In this document: positions 1 through 5,445 of the stretch, piece by piece
Layout: the number at the start of each line of letters is the position of its first letter
Position numbering within the stretch: the stretch's first letter is position 1
Assembly: GCA_013138555.1 (NCBI GenBank)
Contig: WTCN01000183.1
Location: forward strand, 1-5,445
Direction of reading: 5' to 3'
DNA: 5,445 nt
DNA from: Methyloprofundus sp.
Lineage (GTDB): Bacteria; Pseudomonadota; Gammaproteobacteria; Methylococcales; Methylomonadaceae
Notes under the pieces: model-generated
The model's input: only the letters and a program-made list of their open reading frames with translations
What the model was told of the DNA's origin: nothing
The model's database searches: none
Translations under genes and position numbers: made by a program

Positions 1-77
1 CCTAGCCCTAAAATCAGTGCCATAAGTAATATCAAAACACGATTTTTGATTGAGCTATCAATGATGGAATTAATCAT
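1..77 (-). CDS. cusA: CusA-family heavy-metal RND efflux pump, N-terminal fragment (runs off the window)
   Basis: Only the first 25 codons are present, reading MINSIIDSSIKNRVLILLMA and then LILGL, before the gene leaves the window at base 1. This matches the characteristic start of CusA/CzcA-type RND pumps: a short amphipathic stretch, a KNR motif, then the first transmembrane helix. The family's full proteins are about 1,040 residues, so nearly all of this one is missing. CusA would be the proton-driven inner-membrane pump that works with the CusB and CusC homologues encoded upstream. The ATG at 77-75 overlaps the end of cusB by 8 bp (ATGATTAA), and a GGAG sits 7 bases before it, inside the cusB coding sequence. 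This supports both the start choice and translational coupling. Metal specificity cannot be read from this fragment; the Cu/Ag assignment is inferred from CusB. Confidence 0.85.
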   Translation of the reverse strand, partial: MINSIIDSSIKNRVLILLMALILGL

Positions 78-1446
78 GATGCAACTCCATTTTGTGGAGT
101 AGATGCTCACTATCAGCAGACTTGTCTTTGTTAGCCGGTAGTATTTCCTGGTGATGCATAGGTTCCATTTCAGCAGGCTGCGCGTCATTATCTAGAGCTT
201 CCAGCATTTTAGCGGTCGCTTCGCGAAGTTTTGATTCTGAATCAATCAAAAACTGTGCTGAAGTTACTACTTCTTCACCTACACTAATACCTTCTATAAC
301 GGCTACTTTTCCATTCGATGCCAGCCCCAGAGTAACCAGGCGAGGTTCAAATTTTCCAGGTGCCCGCACCACAAAAACCTGGTTACGTGCACCAGAGCGA
401 ATCACTGCTTCTGCAGGAATTACTATAGAATTCAACTGCATATTTGCCTGTATGGTGACATCGGCATACATTTCCGGTTTTAATAACAGATCGGGGTTAT
501 CAAATACCAGGCGCACCTTGATAGTACGGGTTTTGGCTTCGGCATAGGGGTAGATATAGGCAAGATGCCCGCTGAAAATTTTACCAGGAATACCAGCCAG
601 TTGCATTTTTACAGCATCCCCTTGTTTAACCCAGGGTAATTCATGCTCATAAATATCAACCAGCACCCAGACTTTGCTTAAATCGGCAATCATATAAATT
701 TCGGTTGCGGGTGTCACAAATTGTCCTTCGCGAGCACCAATCTTCATCACAATACCATCAGCGGGAGCGTGAATATGTAAGCTTTTTTTAATCTTGCGCC
801 TACGTTTTAGATCGCGTATTTGATGCCTGGGTACATCAAGTAGCTTTAACCGTTCGAGTGAACTTTTGACCAGGTCTTCTGCCCCGCGACGTATATCGGC
901 AATGGGGCTTTTTTCTAATGCCTTAAGATTGTTTAAGGCTAAAATATATTCTTGCTGACTAGCCACTAATTGTGGTGAATAAATGCTTAATAAATCAGTA
1001 TTCTTTTTGACATGTTGTCCGGTTTTATCGACATTTAGTTTTTCAATCCAGCCTTCGGTCTTTGGGTGTAAATGCACCATGCGCTCCTCATCATAGGCAA
1101 CACGCCCTACTGCATGTAGCGTATGAGATAGGGTGGTTTGATATGCTCTGGCAGTACGCACACTCATGTTTTGTACAGTCACGCCATCAACTTCAACAGT
1201 GCCAGCAGATGCTTTAACAGTATTAGCATCCTCATAGACAGGTAGATAATCCATACCCATCGAATCTTTAGCGGGGACGGCAGAGGTTATAGTGGAATTC
1301 ATGGGGTTGCGATAAAACAAAATTCTTCTTTTCGCTAAATTTGTTTCTGGTTGAGATACTGGCTGCTTTGACGCAGCTAACCAGTAACCTCCCAATAAGC
1401 CTACTATTAACATAATAGGTGCAACAATCAGTATTGACTTATTCAT
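70..1446 (-). CDS. cusB: CusB-family periplasmic adaptor of a Cu(I)/Ag(I) efflux system
   Basis: This is the membrane-fusion subunit that links the RND pump to the outer-membrane channel and hands periplasmic metal to the pump. Numbering from ATG 1446, residues 3-24 form a hydrophobic N-terminal anchor or signal. Residues 40-73 are a heavy-metal-binding segment with YRNPM (Met49) and DSMGMDYLPVYE (Met63, Met65), the Met arrangement associated with Cu(I)/Ag(I) in CusB. The barrel-sandwich (lipoyl-like) halves lie at about 113-168 and 225-265 around a helical hairpin, followed by beta-barrel and membrane-proximal domains to about 410. The last 34 residues (425-458) hold 6 His and 3 Met, which is unusual. 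The protein is 458 aa. An in-frame TTG at 1464 would add six residues, but the ATG at 1446 has AAGGAAG just before it and gives an 8-bp overlap with cusC (ATGAATAA), mirroring the cusB/cusA junction. Family assignment is firm; Cu/Ag specificity is inferred. Confidence 0.92.
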   Translation of the reverse strand: MNKSILIVAPIMLIVGLLGGYWLAASKQPVSQPETNLAKRRILFYRNPMNSTITSAVPAKDSMGMDYLPVYEDANTVKASAGTVEVDGVTVQNMSVRTARAYQTTLSHTLHAVGRVAYDEERMVHLHPKTEGWIEKLNVDKTGQHVKKNTDLLSIYSPQLVASQQEYILALNNLKALEKSPIADIRRGAEDLVKSSLERLKLLDVPRHQIRDLKRRRKIKKSLHIHAPADGIVMKIGAREGQFVTPATEIYMIADLSKVWVLVDIYEHELPWVKQGDAVKMQLAGIPGKIFSGHLAYIYPYAEAKTRTIKVRLVFDNPDLLLKPEMYADVTIQANMQLNSIVIPAEAVIRSGARNQVFVVRAPGKFEPRLVTLGLASNGKVAVIEGISVGEEVVTSAQFLIDSESKLREATAKMLEALDNDAQPAEMEPMHHQEILPANKDKSADSEHLLHKMELHHD

Positions 1447-2710
1447 AGATTTCTTCCTTGCCAACCACGGCAGTTAATTGAGCCAGGGCTTGATTAGCCT
1501 GGGTTAAAGCCTGCCAGTATTGAATTTCATAGTTATATAAAGTAATCTGGCTGCGCACCAGATTTAAAAAATCGACCTTATTGACCTGGTAGCCTGCCAG
1601 CATTGAGGCTACCGTTTGTCTCGCCTGTGGAATAATGCCCGTTTTATACAGCACCGTCTGGTTTTTGCTTTGCTGAAAATCACTATAAGCCATAGAGATT
1701 TCAGCTTGTACTTTATTCCATTGATCCTGTAGAGCATACCGCTGTTGCATTAATTCGCTGCTGCGTTGATCAACTGCTTTTTGTTGTTTGCTGGCGGCAA
1801 AAATTGGAACATTCATACTCAATTTCAGAGTGAGAAAATCAGCCCGTTTCTCGCCGGAAAGCGTATCGTCCCGACCACCATAAAAAGCACCGACTTTAAA
1901 ATCAGGAAAAAAATCTTTTTTGGCGAGATCAAGCTGTGATTCGGCGGCATGAATAGATTCGCGTCTGGAAGCCAGTATGGCGCGATAGTTTTCAGCCTGT
2001 TTAAGCAAGGCTGGTTCTGCCTGCAGAGTGGGGAGCTCTTGTAGGGGTTGTTTAGGAAGGTTGATAATGTGGTTTGCTGGTTGATCAAGCAAGGCATTCA
2101 ACTGGGCTTTTGCTTTTTCCTGGCTACCAACCAGCCTGAGTTCATTATCTAAAAGTTTGGATAATTCCAGTTGTGCTAAGAGAACATCCTGTTGCAAACC
2201 TTCGCCTACTTCATATTTAGTGCGGGCAATTTTAACGAACTGGCGTAACAGGTTCTGGTTAATAACAATAATATCCAGCGCTTTGTTCAGATAAAAAAGT
2301 GTCCACCAGATTCTTTTTACATCGCGTAAAAGATGAAAACGGGCCTCGGTTACATCATGGCTTGCTGCTTCCGCCTGATAAGTTGCTACTTGTTCGCGTA
2401 AGGCTAATTTACCGAAAAAAGGAATTGCTTGAGAAATTCCCCCCTGCATTTGAGTCATGTTTTCCTGAGCAGTGTCAAAAGTATCGACGGGCAGGTTTAA
2501 GGCATTAAAGTTAATGACTGGGTCGGGTAAAGTGCCGACCTGTGATGGAATAGCGGCCATCGCATTAGAGCGTGCCTGAATTTGTGCCAGGCTGGGGTTG
2601 TCTTGCACAGCGATACTAATCGCTGCTTGCAGTGTCAATGGCTCAGATTGAGCAATGCTGGATAAAACCAGCAGTATAAAAAATGCTGTCGTTTTGTTGG
2701 GGAAAATCAT
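1439..2710 (-). CDS. cusC: TolC/CusC-family outer-membrane efflux channel
   Basis: This 423-residue protein is the outer-membrane exit duct of the tripartite metal efflux pump. Residues 1-20 form a signal peptide (hydrophobic FFILLVLSSIA, likely cut after Ala20). There is no lipobox cysteine, so unlike E. coli CusC it is probably not a lipoprotein. Two outer-membrane-efflux repeats follow: the first from about 25 to 210, with LPDPVINFNALNLP at 61-74 and GISQAIPFFGKLALR at 91-105, motifs seen in metal-efflux TolC homologues; the second from about 235 to 415, rich in long helices. GAG precedes the ATG (TGAGGATTTT), a good Shine-Dalgarno. It is the first gene of the leftward operon, and its stop overlaps the cusB start by 8 bp. 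Upstream are the candidate promoter and operator-like repeats. It could instead serve a Czc-type pump; the neighbouring CusB favours Cu/Ag. Confidence 0.9.
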   Translation of the reverse strand: MIFPNKTTAFFILLVLSSIAQSEPLTLQAAISIAVQDNPSLAQIQARSNAMAAIPSQVGTLPDPVINFNALNLPVDTFDTAQENMTQMQGGISQAIPFFGKLALREQVATYQAEAASHDVTEARFHLLRDVKRIWWTLFYLNKALDIIVINQNLLRQFVKIARTKYEVGEGLQQDVLLAQLELSKLLDNELRLVGSQEKAKAQLNALLDQPANHIINLPKQPLQELPTLQAEPALLKQAENYRAILASRRESIHAAESQLDLAKKDFFPDFKVGAFYGGRDDTLSGEKRADFLTLKLSMNVPIFAASKQQKAVDQRSSELMQQRYALQDQWNKVQAEISMAYSDFQQSKNQTVLYKTGIIPQARQTVASMLAGYQVNKVDFLNLVRSQITLYNYEIQYWQALTQANQALAQLTAVVGKEEIYE

Positions 2711-2776
2711 AAAATCCTCATATACAAAGGAAATAAACCCGGAATATCCGGCGTGGTATATAGAGGAGTATGCTTA

Positions 2777-2805
2777 AGTATATAAAAAACCACCAGCATA
2801 TTCCA
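2777..2805 (-). promoter_or_regulatory. Candidate promoter of the cusCBA operon
   Basis: On the minus strand TATACT (2782-2777) matches the -10 consensus at five of six bases. With a 17-bp spacer the -35 would be TGGAAT (2805-2800), a poor match, which is typical of promoters that need an activator. The -35 lies inside the left arm of the 14-bp inverted repeat. A weaker alternative is TTGCAA (2870-2865), with TATAGC downstream at a short spacing. Neither start has been shown; this is inference from consensus matching. Confidence 0.3.
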
Positions 2806-2834
2806 TAAAATGGGATCAAATTATGGAATATGCT
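2795..2834. promoter_or_regulatory. Perfect 14-bp inverted repeat, candidate operator of the cus operon
   Basis: The arms AGCATATTCCATAA (2795-2808) and TTATGGAATATGCT (2821-2834) are exact reverse complements, separated by 12 bases. A further copy of the outer part occurs as a direct repeat: TATGCTTAA at 2769-2777 and again at 2829-2837. The repeat lies about 85-125 bp upstream of the cusC ATG and overlaps the candidate -35, a fitting place for a regulator. It does not resemble the CueR box or, overall, the E. coli CusR box, so the binding protein is unknown. It could alternatively act as an RNA hairpin if transcription starts further upstream. Confidence 0.55.
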
Positions 2835-2842
2835 TAATTAAC

Positions 2843-2858
2843 AGCTATAGTTATAGCT
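2843..2858. promoter_or_regulatory. Short palindrome AGCTATA-GT-TATAGCT, possible second regulatory site
   Basis: Seven-base arms pair perfectly around a two-base centre. The site lies 8 bp beyond the 14-bp inverted repeat on the side away from cusC and overlaps the weak alternative cus promoter. Its size fits a dimeric regulator half-site pair, but an AT-rich region yields such palindromes by chance more easily than the larger repeat. Confidence 0.3.
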
Positions 2859-3030
2859 TATCGTTTGCAATTATTGCTGAGTGTATTGCTTTAGCAGGAG
2901 TGAATGTGGCTCATGTTTTGTTGGGTATTTAGGAATGTGCATGAAATAAAATCTACAACTATTTTGGAAGTGAGGTCTTCAGTCCCGCTTCCAGGTTGTC
3001 TAAGTTAGGTAGCATGCTTAGTGTTGCGGT

Positions 3031-3056
3031 GTTTTGTCAGTAGTTTTGTCAATACT
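3031..3056 (+). promoter_or_regulatory. 9-bp direct repeat and candidate promoter of the exported-protein/thiL/pgpA unit
   Basis: GTTTTGTCA occurs at 3031-3039 and 3043-3051, a 12-bp period close to one helical turn. The first copy contains TTGTCA, five of six matches to a -35 box. TATATC lies 16 bp downstream of it, a weak -10 (four of six). An alternative -10 is the extended TGCTACAGT further on, paired with the second TTGTCA at a long spacing. The repeat could also be a direct-repeat site for an OmpR/PhoB-type regulator; that is inference. Confidence 0.3.
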
Positions 3057-3107
3057 ATATCGTTATGTGCTACAGTATCAATTCAGAAAAGCAGAAGGGC
3101 GTTAAAA

Positions 3108-3596
3108 ATGCGTATTATAGTGGTTTTGGTTTTTTTATTTTTTGGCTTTATGCGACCTGCTATCGCTCTTACCAAGTGTGTTTTAAACGGTAAAGTGAGT
3201 TATAAGGTTGGCGCGTGTCCTAAAAATGCAAGTAGTAAATATTGGGTAAAAAATAAGTTTGTTGCAGAAAGTGAGTTACAGAAAAAACAGCAGGAAAATA
3301 TTAGTCGATCTGAAAAGTCCTTTAAACGAATGAATGAGAAGAAAAAAAGTCAGGATGAGTATGATGCTGAGTTTGATTCTGAAGAGCAAGAGCAAGAGAA
3401 AAAAAGGGAGCCTAAGAAAATGGAAGCCTCAAGTGAGGTAGCTCATTTTCAGTTAAAAAAAATAGATAAATCAAAGACCGATATCCCTAAAGTAAATGTT
3501 CCACAGAGTCATGAATATGTGAATGATAAGCTATCAGATATGCAAAAAAAACTAGATCAGCATAATAAAGAGTTACAACAACTACAGCAGCATTAA
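3108..3596 (+). CDS. Small exported protein, DUF4124-like N-terminus with charged coiled-coil-like body
   Basis: I do not recognise a specific function. The 162-residue product starts with a signal peptide (residues 1-20, MRIIVVLVFL core, PAIA before the likely cleavage). A segment at 22-38, TKCVLNGKVSYKVGACP, resembles the DUF4124 pattern (a short strand, an NGKV/Y turn, then Cys-Pro) and has a Cys pair (Cys24, Cys37) that could form a disulfide in the periplasm. The rest is strongly charged and rich in Lys, Glu and Gln: an acidic/basic stretch at about 55-107, and a terminal helix at about 137-162 with heptad-like leucines ending in a Gln-rich tail. The ATG at 3108 is preceded by GAAGGG at an 8-base spacing. 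An in-frame GTG at 3021 would put 29 unrelated residues ahead of the signal peptide and is rejected. It lies 15 bp before thiL, probably in the same transcript. Confidence 0.75.
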   Translation: MRIIVVLVFLFFGFMRPAIALTKCVLNGKVSYKVGACPKNASSKYWVKNKFVAESELQKKQQENISRSEKSFKRMNEKKKSQDEYDAEFDSEEQEQEKKREPKKMEASSEVAHFQLKKIDKSKTDIPKVNVPQSHEYVNDKLSDMQKKLDQHNKELQQLQQH

Positions 3597-3611
3597 ACGT
3601 CGTTTCCCAGC

Positions 3612-4544
3612 ATGGCACTAGCAGAATTTAATTTAATTAAACAGTTTTTTACTCGCCCGGCAAAACATGAAAATACTCGTCTATCAGTTGGAGATGATTG
3701 TGCATTACTTTCGGTGCCTGAGGGTTATGAGCTAGCCATTACCGTCGACACGATGGTTGAGCAGGTGCATTTTTTTCCTGATGTAGATCCAGAGCATTTA
3801 GCTTATAAGCTCCTGGCAGTTAATTTAAGTGACTTGGCTAGTATGGGGGCAGAGCCAGTTGCTGTTACCCTGGCGTTGACGATGCCCACAGTAGATTCAG
3901 CCTGGTTAGAAGCATTTGCAAAGGGTTTATTTGCTCTGGCGGATAAATACCATTTTGATTTAATTGGTGGTGATACGACATCGGGGCCATTGACGTTAAG
4001 TGTTCAGGCAATGGGCCTGGTACCTAAGAACCAGGCATTAAAGCGTTCGGCAGCAAAAGTGGGTGATTTGATTTATGTGACCGGTAGTCTGGGGGATGCA
4101 GGATTAGGTTTAAAAATCAAACAGGGCTATGCGGGGCAAAATACGCAGCAGGCTTTGCAACGATTTAACACGCCAGAACCGCGAATCAAGGAAGGCTTGG
4201 CAATACGCTCTCTAGCGAATGCCTGTATTGATATTTCTGATGGCTTAGCGGCTGATTTGGGGCATATATTAACAAAAAGTGGTGTAGGCGCATGTCTTGA
4301 TTATGAGCGTTTGCCTTTATCGACTGTGGTAATGGAATATATGCAGCAAACAGGAGACTGGCAGATGCCCTTGATAGCAGGGGATGATTATGAGTTATGT
4401 TTTACTCTTTCAGCCGAGCATGCCAGACAGTTAAATATTGCCTGTACCTGTATTGGTGTTATTGAGGAAGGGCAGGGGATGCGCTTGATACGTAATGGTG
4501 TCAGTGCAAGTTTTAATAACAGTGGCTTTGAGCACTTTGTGTGA
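3612..4544 (+). CDS. thiL: Thiamine-monophosphate kinase
   Basis: ThiL phosphorylates thiamine monophosphate with ATP to give thiamine diphosphate, the last step of cofactor synthesis, in the cytosol. The 310-residue protein is near the family's usual length (E. coli about 325) and collinear with it: N-terminal AEFNLIKQFF (4-13), VGDDCALL (26-33), AITVDTMVEQVHF (42-54), NLSDLASMGA (71-80), LIGGDTTSGPL (117-127), GDLIYVTGSLGDAGLGL (151-167), CIDISDGLAADLGH (205-218) and GDDYELCF (257-264). The Asp residues in these motifs are those that bind Mg-ATP in the AIR-synthase/ThiL fold, and all are present. No Shine-Dalgarno is visible before the ATG, and no other start fits the family's N-terminus. 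The preceding gene ends 15 bp upstream in the same frame, which suggests coupled translation. pgpA follows after 10 bp, as in many gammaproteobacteria, but nusB is not directly upstream. Confidence 0.95.
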   Translation: MALAEFNLIKQFFTRPAKHENTRLSVGDDCALLSVPEGYELAITVDTMVEQVHFFPDVDPEHLAYKLLAVNLSDLASMGAEPVAVTLALTMPTVDSAWLEAFAKGLFALADKYHFDLIGGDTTSGPLTLSVQAMGLVPKNQALKRSAAKVGDLIYVTGSLGDAGLGLKIKQGYAGQNTQQALQRFNTPEPRIKEGLAIRSLANACIDISDGLAADLGHILTKSGVGACLDYERLPLSTVVMEYMQQTGDWQMPLIAGDDYELCFTLSAEHARQLNIACTCIGVIEEGQGMRLIRNGVSASFNNSGFEHFV

Positions 4545-4554
4545 GTAGGAATTA

Positions 4555-5049
4555 ATGTTCTTGACAAGAGTTGGAAAAAATCAATTAAGCGCACGGGAAA
4601 TATTATTAGATCCCATTTTATGTTTAGCCTTTGGCTTTGGTTCCGGGCTGGCAAAAAAAGCACCGGGAACATTTGGCACTTTAGCAGCTGTGCCTATCTA
4701 TATAGCTCTAGTACAAGCCAACAGTCTTATATATGCTATTGTGACCATTATATGTTCAGTGGCAGGTATCTGGATTTGTGGTATAGCCGCAGATAAGCTG
4801 GGAGAGCATGATTTTGGCGGAATCGTCTGGGATGAAATTGCAGGCTTTTTGATAACTATGTGGTTTGTTGCCTTTAGCTGGCAGAACCTGATATTAGGAT
4901 TTGTGTTATTCAGGATATTTGATATTTTCAAACCCTGGCCGATAAAATGGATTGATCAAAAGGTTTCAGGAGGTTTTGGTATTATGCTGGATGATATTAT
5001 CGCAGGTCTGTTTGCAGGAGCTGTTTTAGTTATTATTAATGGGGGCTAA
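4555..5049 (+). CDS. pgpA: Phosphatidylglycerophosphatase A
   Basis: PgpA removes the phosphate from phosphatidylglycerophosphate to give phosphatidylglycerol, in the inner membrane. The 164-residue protein (E. coli about 172) has the family motifs in order: FGFGSGLAKKAPGTFGTLAA (26-45), GEHDFGGIVWDEIAGF (83-98), FRIFDIFKPWPIKWID (119-134) and GGFGIMLDDIIAG (139-151). The conserved acidic residues Asp86, Asp93, Glu94, Asp123, Asp146 and Asp147 are likely metal or phosphate ligands. Hydrophobic segments at about 43-76, 95-120 and 142-162 fit an integral membrane protein. AGGA at 4547-4550 precedes the ATG with a short 4-base spacer. It follows thiL by 10 bp and is probably co-transcribed. No clear terminator follows; a CTGCA-GGTGA-TGCAG stem at 5065-5079 has no T-run. 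Confidence 0.95.
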   Translation: MFLTRVGKNQLSAREILLDPILCLAFGFGSGLAKKAPGTFGTLAAVPIYIALVQANSLIYAIVTIICSVAGIWICGIAADKLGEHDFGGIVWDEIAGFLITMWFVAFSWQNLILGFVLFRIFDIFKPWPIKWIDQKVSGGFGIMLDDIIAGLFAGAVLVIINGG

Positions 5050-5219
5050 AGTGATAAGCCATTTCTGCAGGTGATGCAGCCAAGTAGAACACAGGCCTGG
5101 TAGAATCTTTGGCGCTAATAAATACTGAAAAATACTTTTATATCATCAATGTAGAGATTATGAATCAGCTATTAGTCTTAAATTTCTGAGCAAACTTATG
5201 CTATCACTTGAAAAAAGAC

Positions 5220-5247
5220 TTGCCAGAAAAGAAATACCCAGTATAAT
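5220..5247 (+). promoter_or_regulatory. Sigma-70-type promoter of the initiator tRNA gene
   Basis: TTGCCA (5220-5225) and a perfect TATAAT (5242-5247) are separated by 16 bp. The -10 ends 13 bases before the mature tRNA 5' end, leaving a short leader. The bases after the -10 (GGAACAA) are not a GC-rich discriminator, so classical stringent control is not obvious. The strength and position make this the most convincing promoter in the window. Confidence 0.75.
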
Positions 5248-5260
5248 GGAACAAATCAAT

Positions 5261-5337
<77 letters not shown>

Positions 5338-5342
5338 TTGAT

Positions 5343-5362
5343 ACCCCGGTCTTAAAAGGGGT
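5343..5362 (+). terminator. Weak hairpin after the tRNA, possible terminator
   Basis: ACCCC (5343-5347) and GGGGT (5358-5362) can pair around a 10-base loop, starting 6 bases after the tRNA CCA. No T-run follows directly, though a TTTT occurs at 5374-5377. This is the only GC-rich stem close to the tRNA end, so it may stop transcription or mark the 3' processing region. Confidence 0.25.
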
Positions 5363-5380
5363 TAGTCAGTATGTTTTAGG

Positions 5381-5410
5381 TTGAATAAATTTTATTTGAA
5401 ATTTATTCAA
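5381..5410. repeat. Perfect 12-bp AT-rich inverted repeat
   Basis: TTGAATAAATTT (5381-5392) and AAATTTATTCAA (5399-5410) are exact reverse complements around a 6-base loop, TATTTG. The stem is strong for its length but contains only A-T pairs apart from one G-C, and no T-run follows on either strand. It could be a regulatory palindrome, part of the tRNA 3' region, or the edge of an element continuing past the window. Confidence 0.5.
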
Positions 5411-5412
5411 GA

Positions 5413-5429
5413 GGCCAATCTCATTGGTC
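5413..5429. repeat. Second short hairpin directly beside the AT-rich repeat
   Basis: GGCCAAT (5413-5419) and ATTGGTC (5423-5429) pair over seven positions with one G-T wobble, around the three-base loop CTC. It begins two bases after the 12-bp inverted repeat, so the two make a tandem hairpin pair. Function unknown. Confidence 0.35.
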
Positions 5430-5445
5430 GCTATTCCGTATATAC

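Larger units (their letters stand above)
2711..3107. other. Divergent intergenic region between cusC and the exported-protein gene
   Basis: This roughly 400-bp stretch separates the leftward metal-efflux operon from the rightward exported-protein/thiL/pgpA genes. No convincing gene lies in it; the longest plus-strand ATG frame is 34 codons (2904-3008) and is not credible. It holds a small CCGGA-ATA-TCCGG stem in the cusC leader (about 2740-2752), a perfect 14-bp inverted repeat and a 7-bp-arm palindrome (listed separately), an imperfect stem at 2965-2993 with TGGAAG/CTTCCA arms and no T-run, the 8-bp palindrome AGCATGCT at 3011-3018, and a 9-bp direct repeat near 3031-3051. Both transcription units presumably start from here. 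Confidence 0.7.

Noticed and set aside
1444..1464. Longer CusB start at a TTG (1464)
   Set aside because: The TTG would extend the overlap with cusC to 26 bp and adds a basic hexapeptide; the ATG at 1446 has AAGGAAG at good spacing and an overlap identical in form to the next junction.
1825..2508. Frames of 90 and 69 codons lying within cusC
   Set aside because: They lie inside the well-supported outer-membrane channel gene and have no family resemblance; they are out-of-frame shadows.
2965..2993. TGGAAG/CTTCCA stem as a terminator
   Set aside because: The stem is imperfect and no T-run follows on either strand; no gene ends near it.
2904..3008. 34-codon plus-strand frame beginning MWLMFCWVFRNV
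   Set aside because: The Shine-Dalgarno spacing is too short (3 bases), the composition is unremarkable, and it sits in an intergenic region with hairpins; nothing supports expression.
3021..3107. 29-codon N-terminal extension of the exported protein from a GTG
   Set aside because: It would bury a clear signal peptide, has no good ribosome binding site, and covers the likely promoter region.
4388..4931. Minus-strand frames of 94 and 77 codons across thiL and pgpA
   Set aside because: They are antisense to two clearly conserved genes and show no recognisable protein features.
5366..5445. Open frames running off the right edge on both strands
   Set aside because: About 26 codons are open on each strand, but there is no ATG with a ribosome site on the plus strand and the stretch is mostly inverted repeat; too short to call a partial gene.

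Overview
The window suggests a moderately AT-rich gammaproteobacterium. The evidence is a thiL-pgpA pair of the gammaproteobacterial type, an initiator tRNA close to that of E. coli, and a cusCBA-type heavy-metal RND efflux operon. A Methylococcales-like or related environmental lineage is possible, but I cannot fix the genus from sequence alone.

Left part, minus strand (about 1-2710): an operon transcribed right to left, in the order cusC (outer-membrane channel), cusB (periplasmic adaptor), cusA (inner-membrane RND pump). Only the first 25 codons of cusA lie inside the window. Both junctions overlap by 8 bp in the same form (ATGANTAA), so the genes are probably translationally coupled. CusB carries a Met-type heavy-metal-binding motif near its N-terminus, which points to Cu(I)/Ag(I) export. 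It also has an unusual His/Met-rich C-terminal tail. Together the three proteins would form a tripartite pump that moves metal from the periplasm or cytoplasm out of the cell.

Middle (2711-3107): a roughly 400-bp divergent intergenic region. It has a perfect 14-bp inverted repeat, an extra copy of part of that repeat, and a second short palindrome upstream of cusC. A 9-bp direct repeat lies upstream of the rightward genes. No regulator gene is visible, so the binding proteins are unknown.

Right part, plus strand (3108-5049): a small exported protein with a DUF4124-like N-terminus and a charged, coiled-coil-like body, then thiL (thiamine-monophosphate kinase), then pgpA (phosphatidylglycerophosphatase A). 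The spacing is tight (15 bp and 10 bp), so these are probably one transcription unit. thiL has no recognisable Shine-Dalgarno and lies in the same reading frame as the gene before it. nusB, a common thiL neighbour, is not next to it here.

End (5050-5445): about 170 bp with no gene that I can see, then a strong promoter (TTGCCA, 16 bp, TATAAT), an initiator tRNA-fMet(CAT) with encoded CCA, and a tract with three hairpin-forming repeats. No gene can be assigned to the last 100 bp. I see no CRISPR array, no insertion sequence and no clear evidence of an undescribed system. The best leads are the cus upstream repeats, the CusB tail, the small exported protein and the hairpins after the tRNA.
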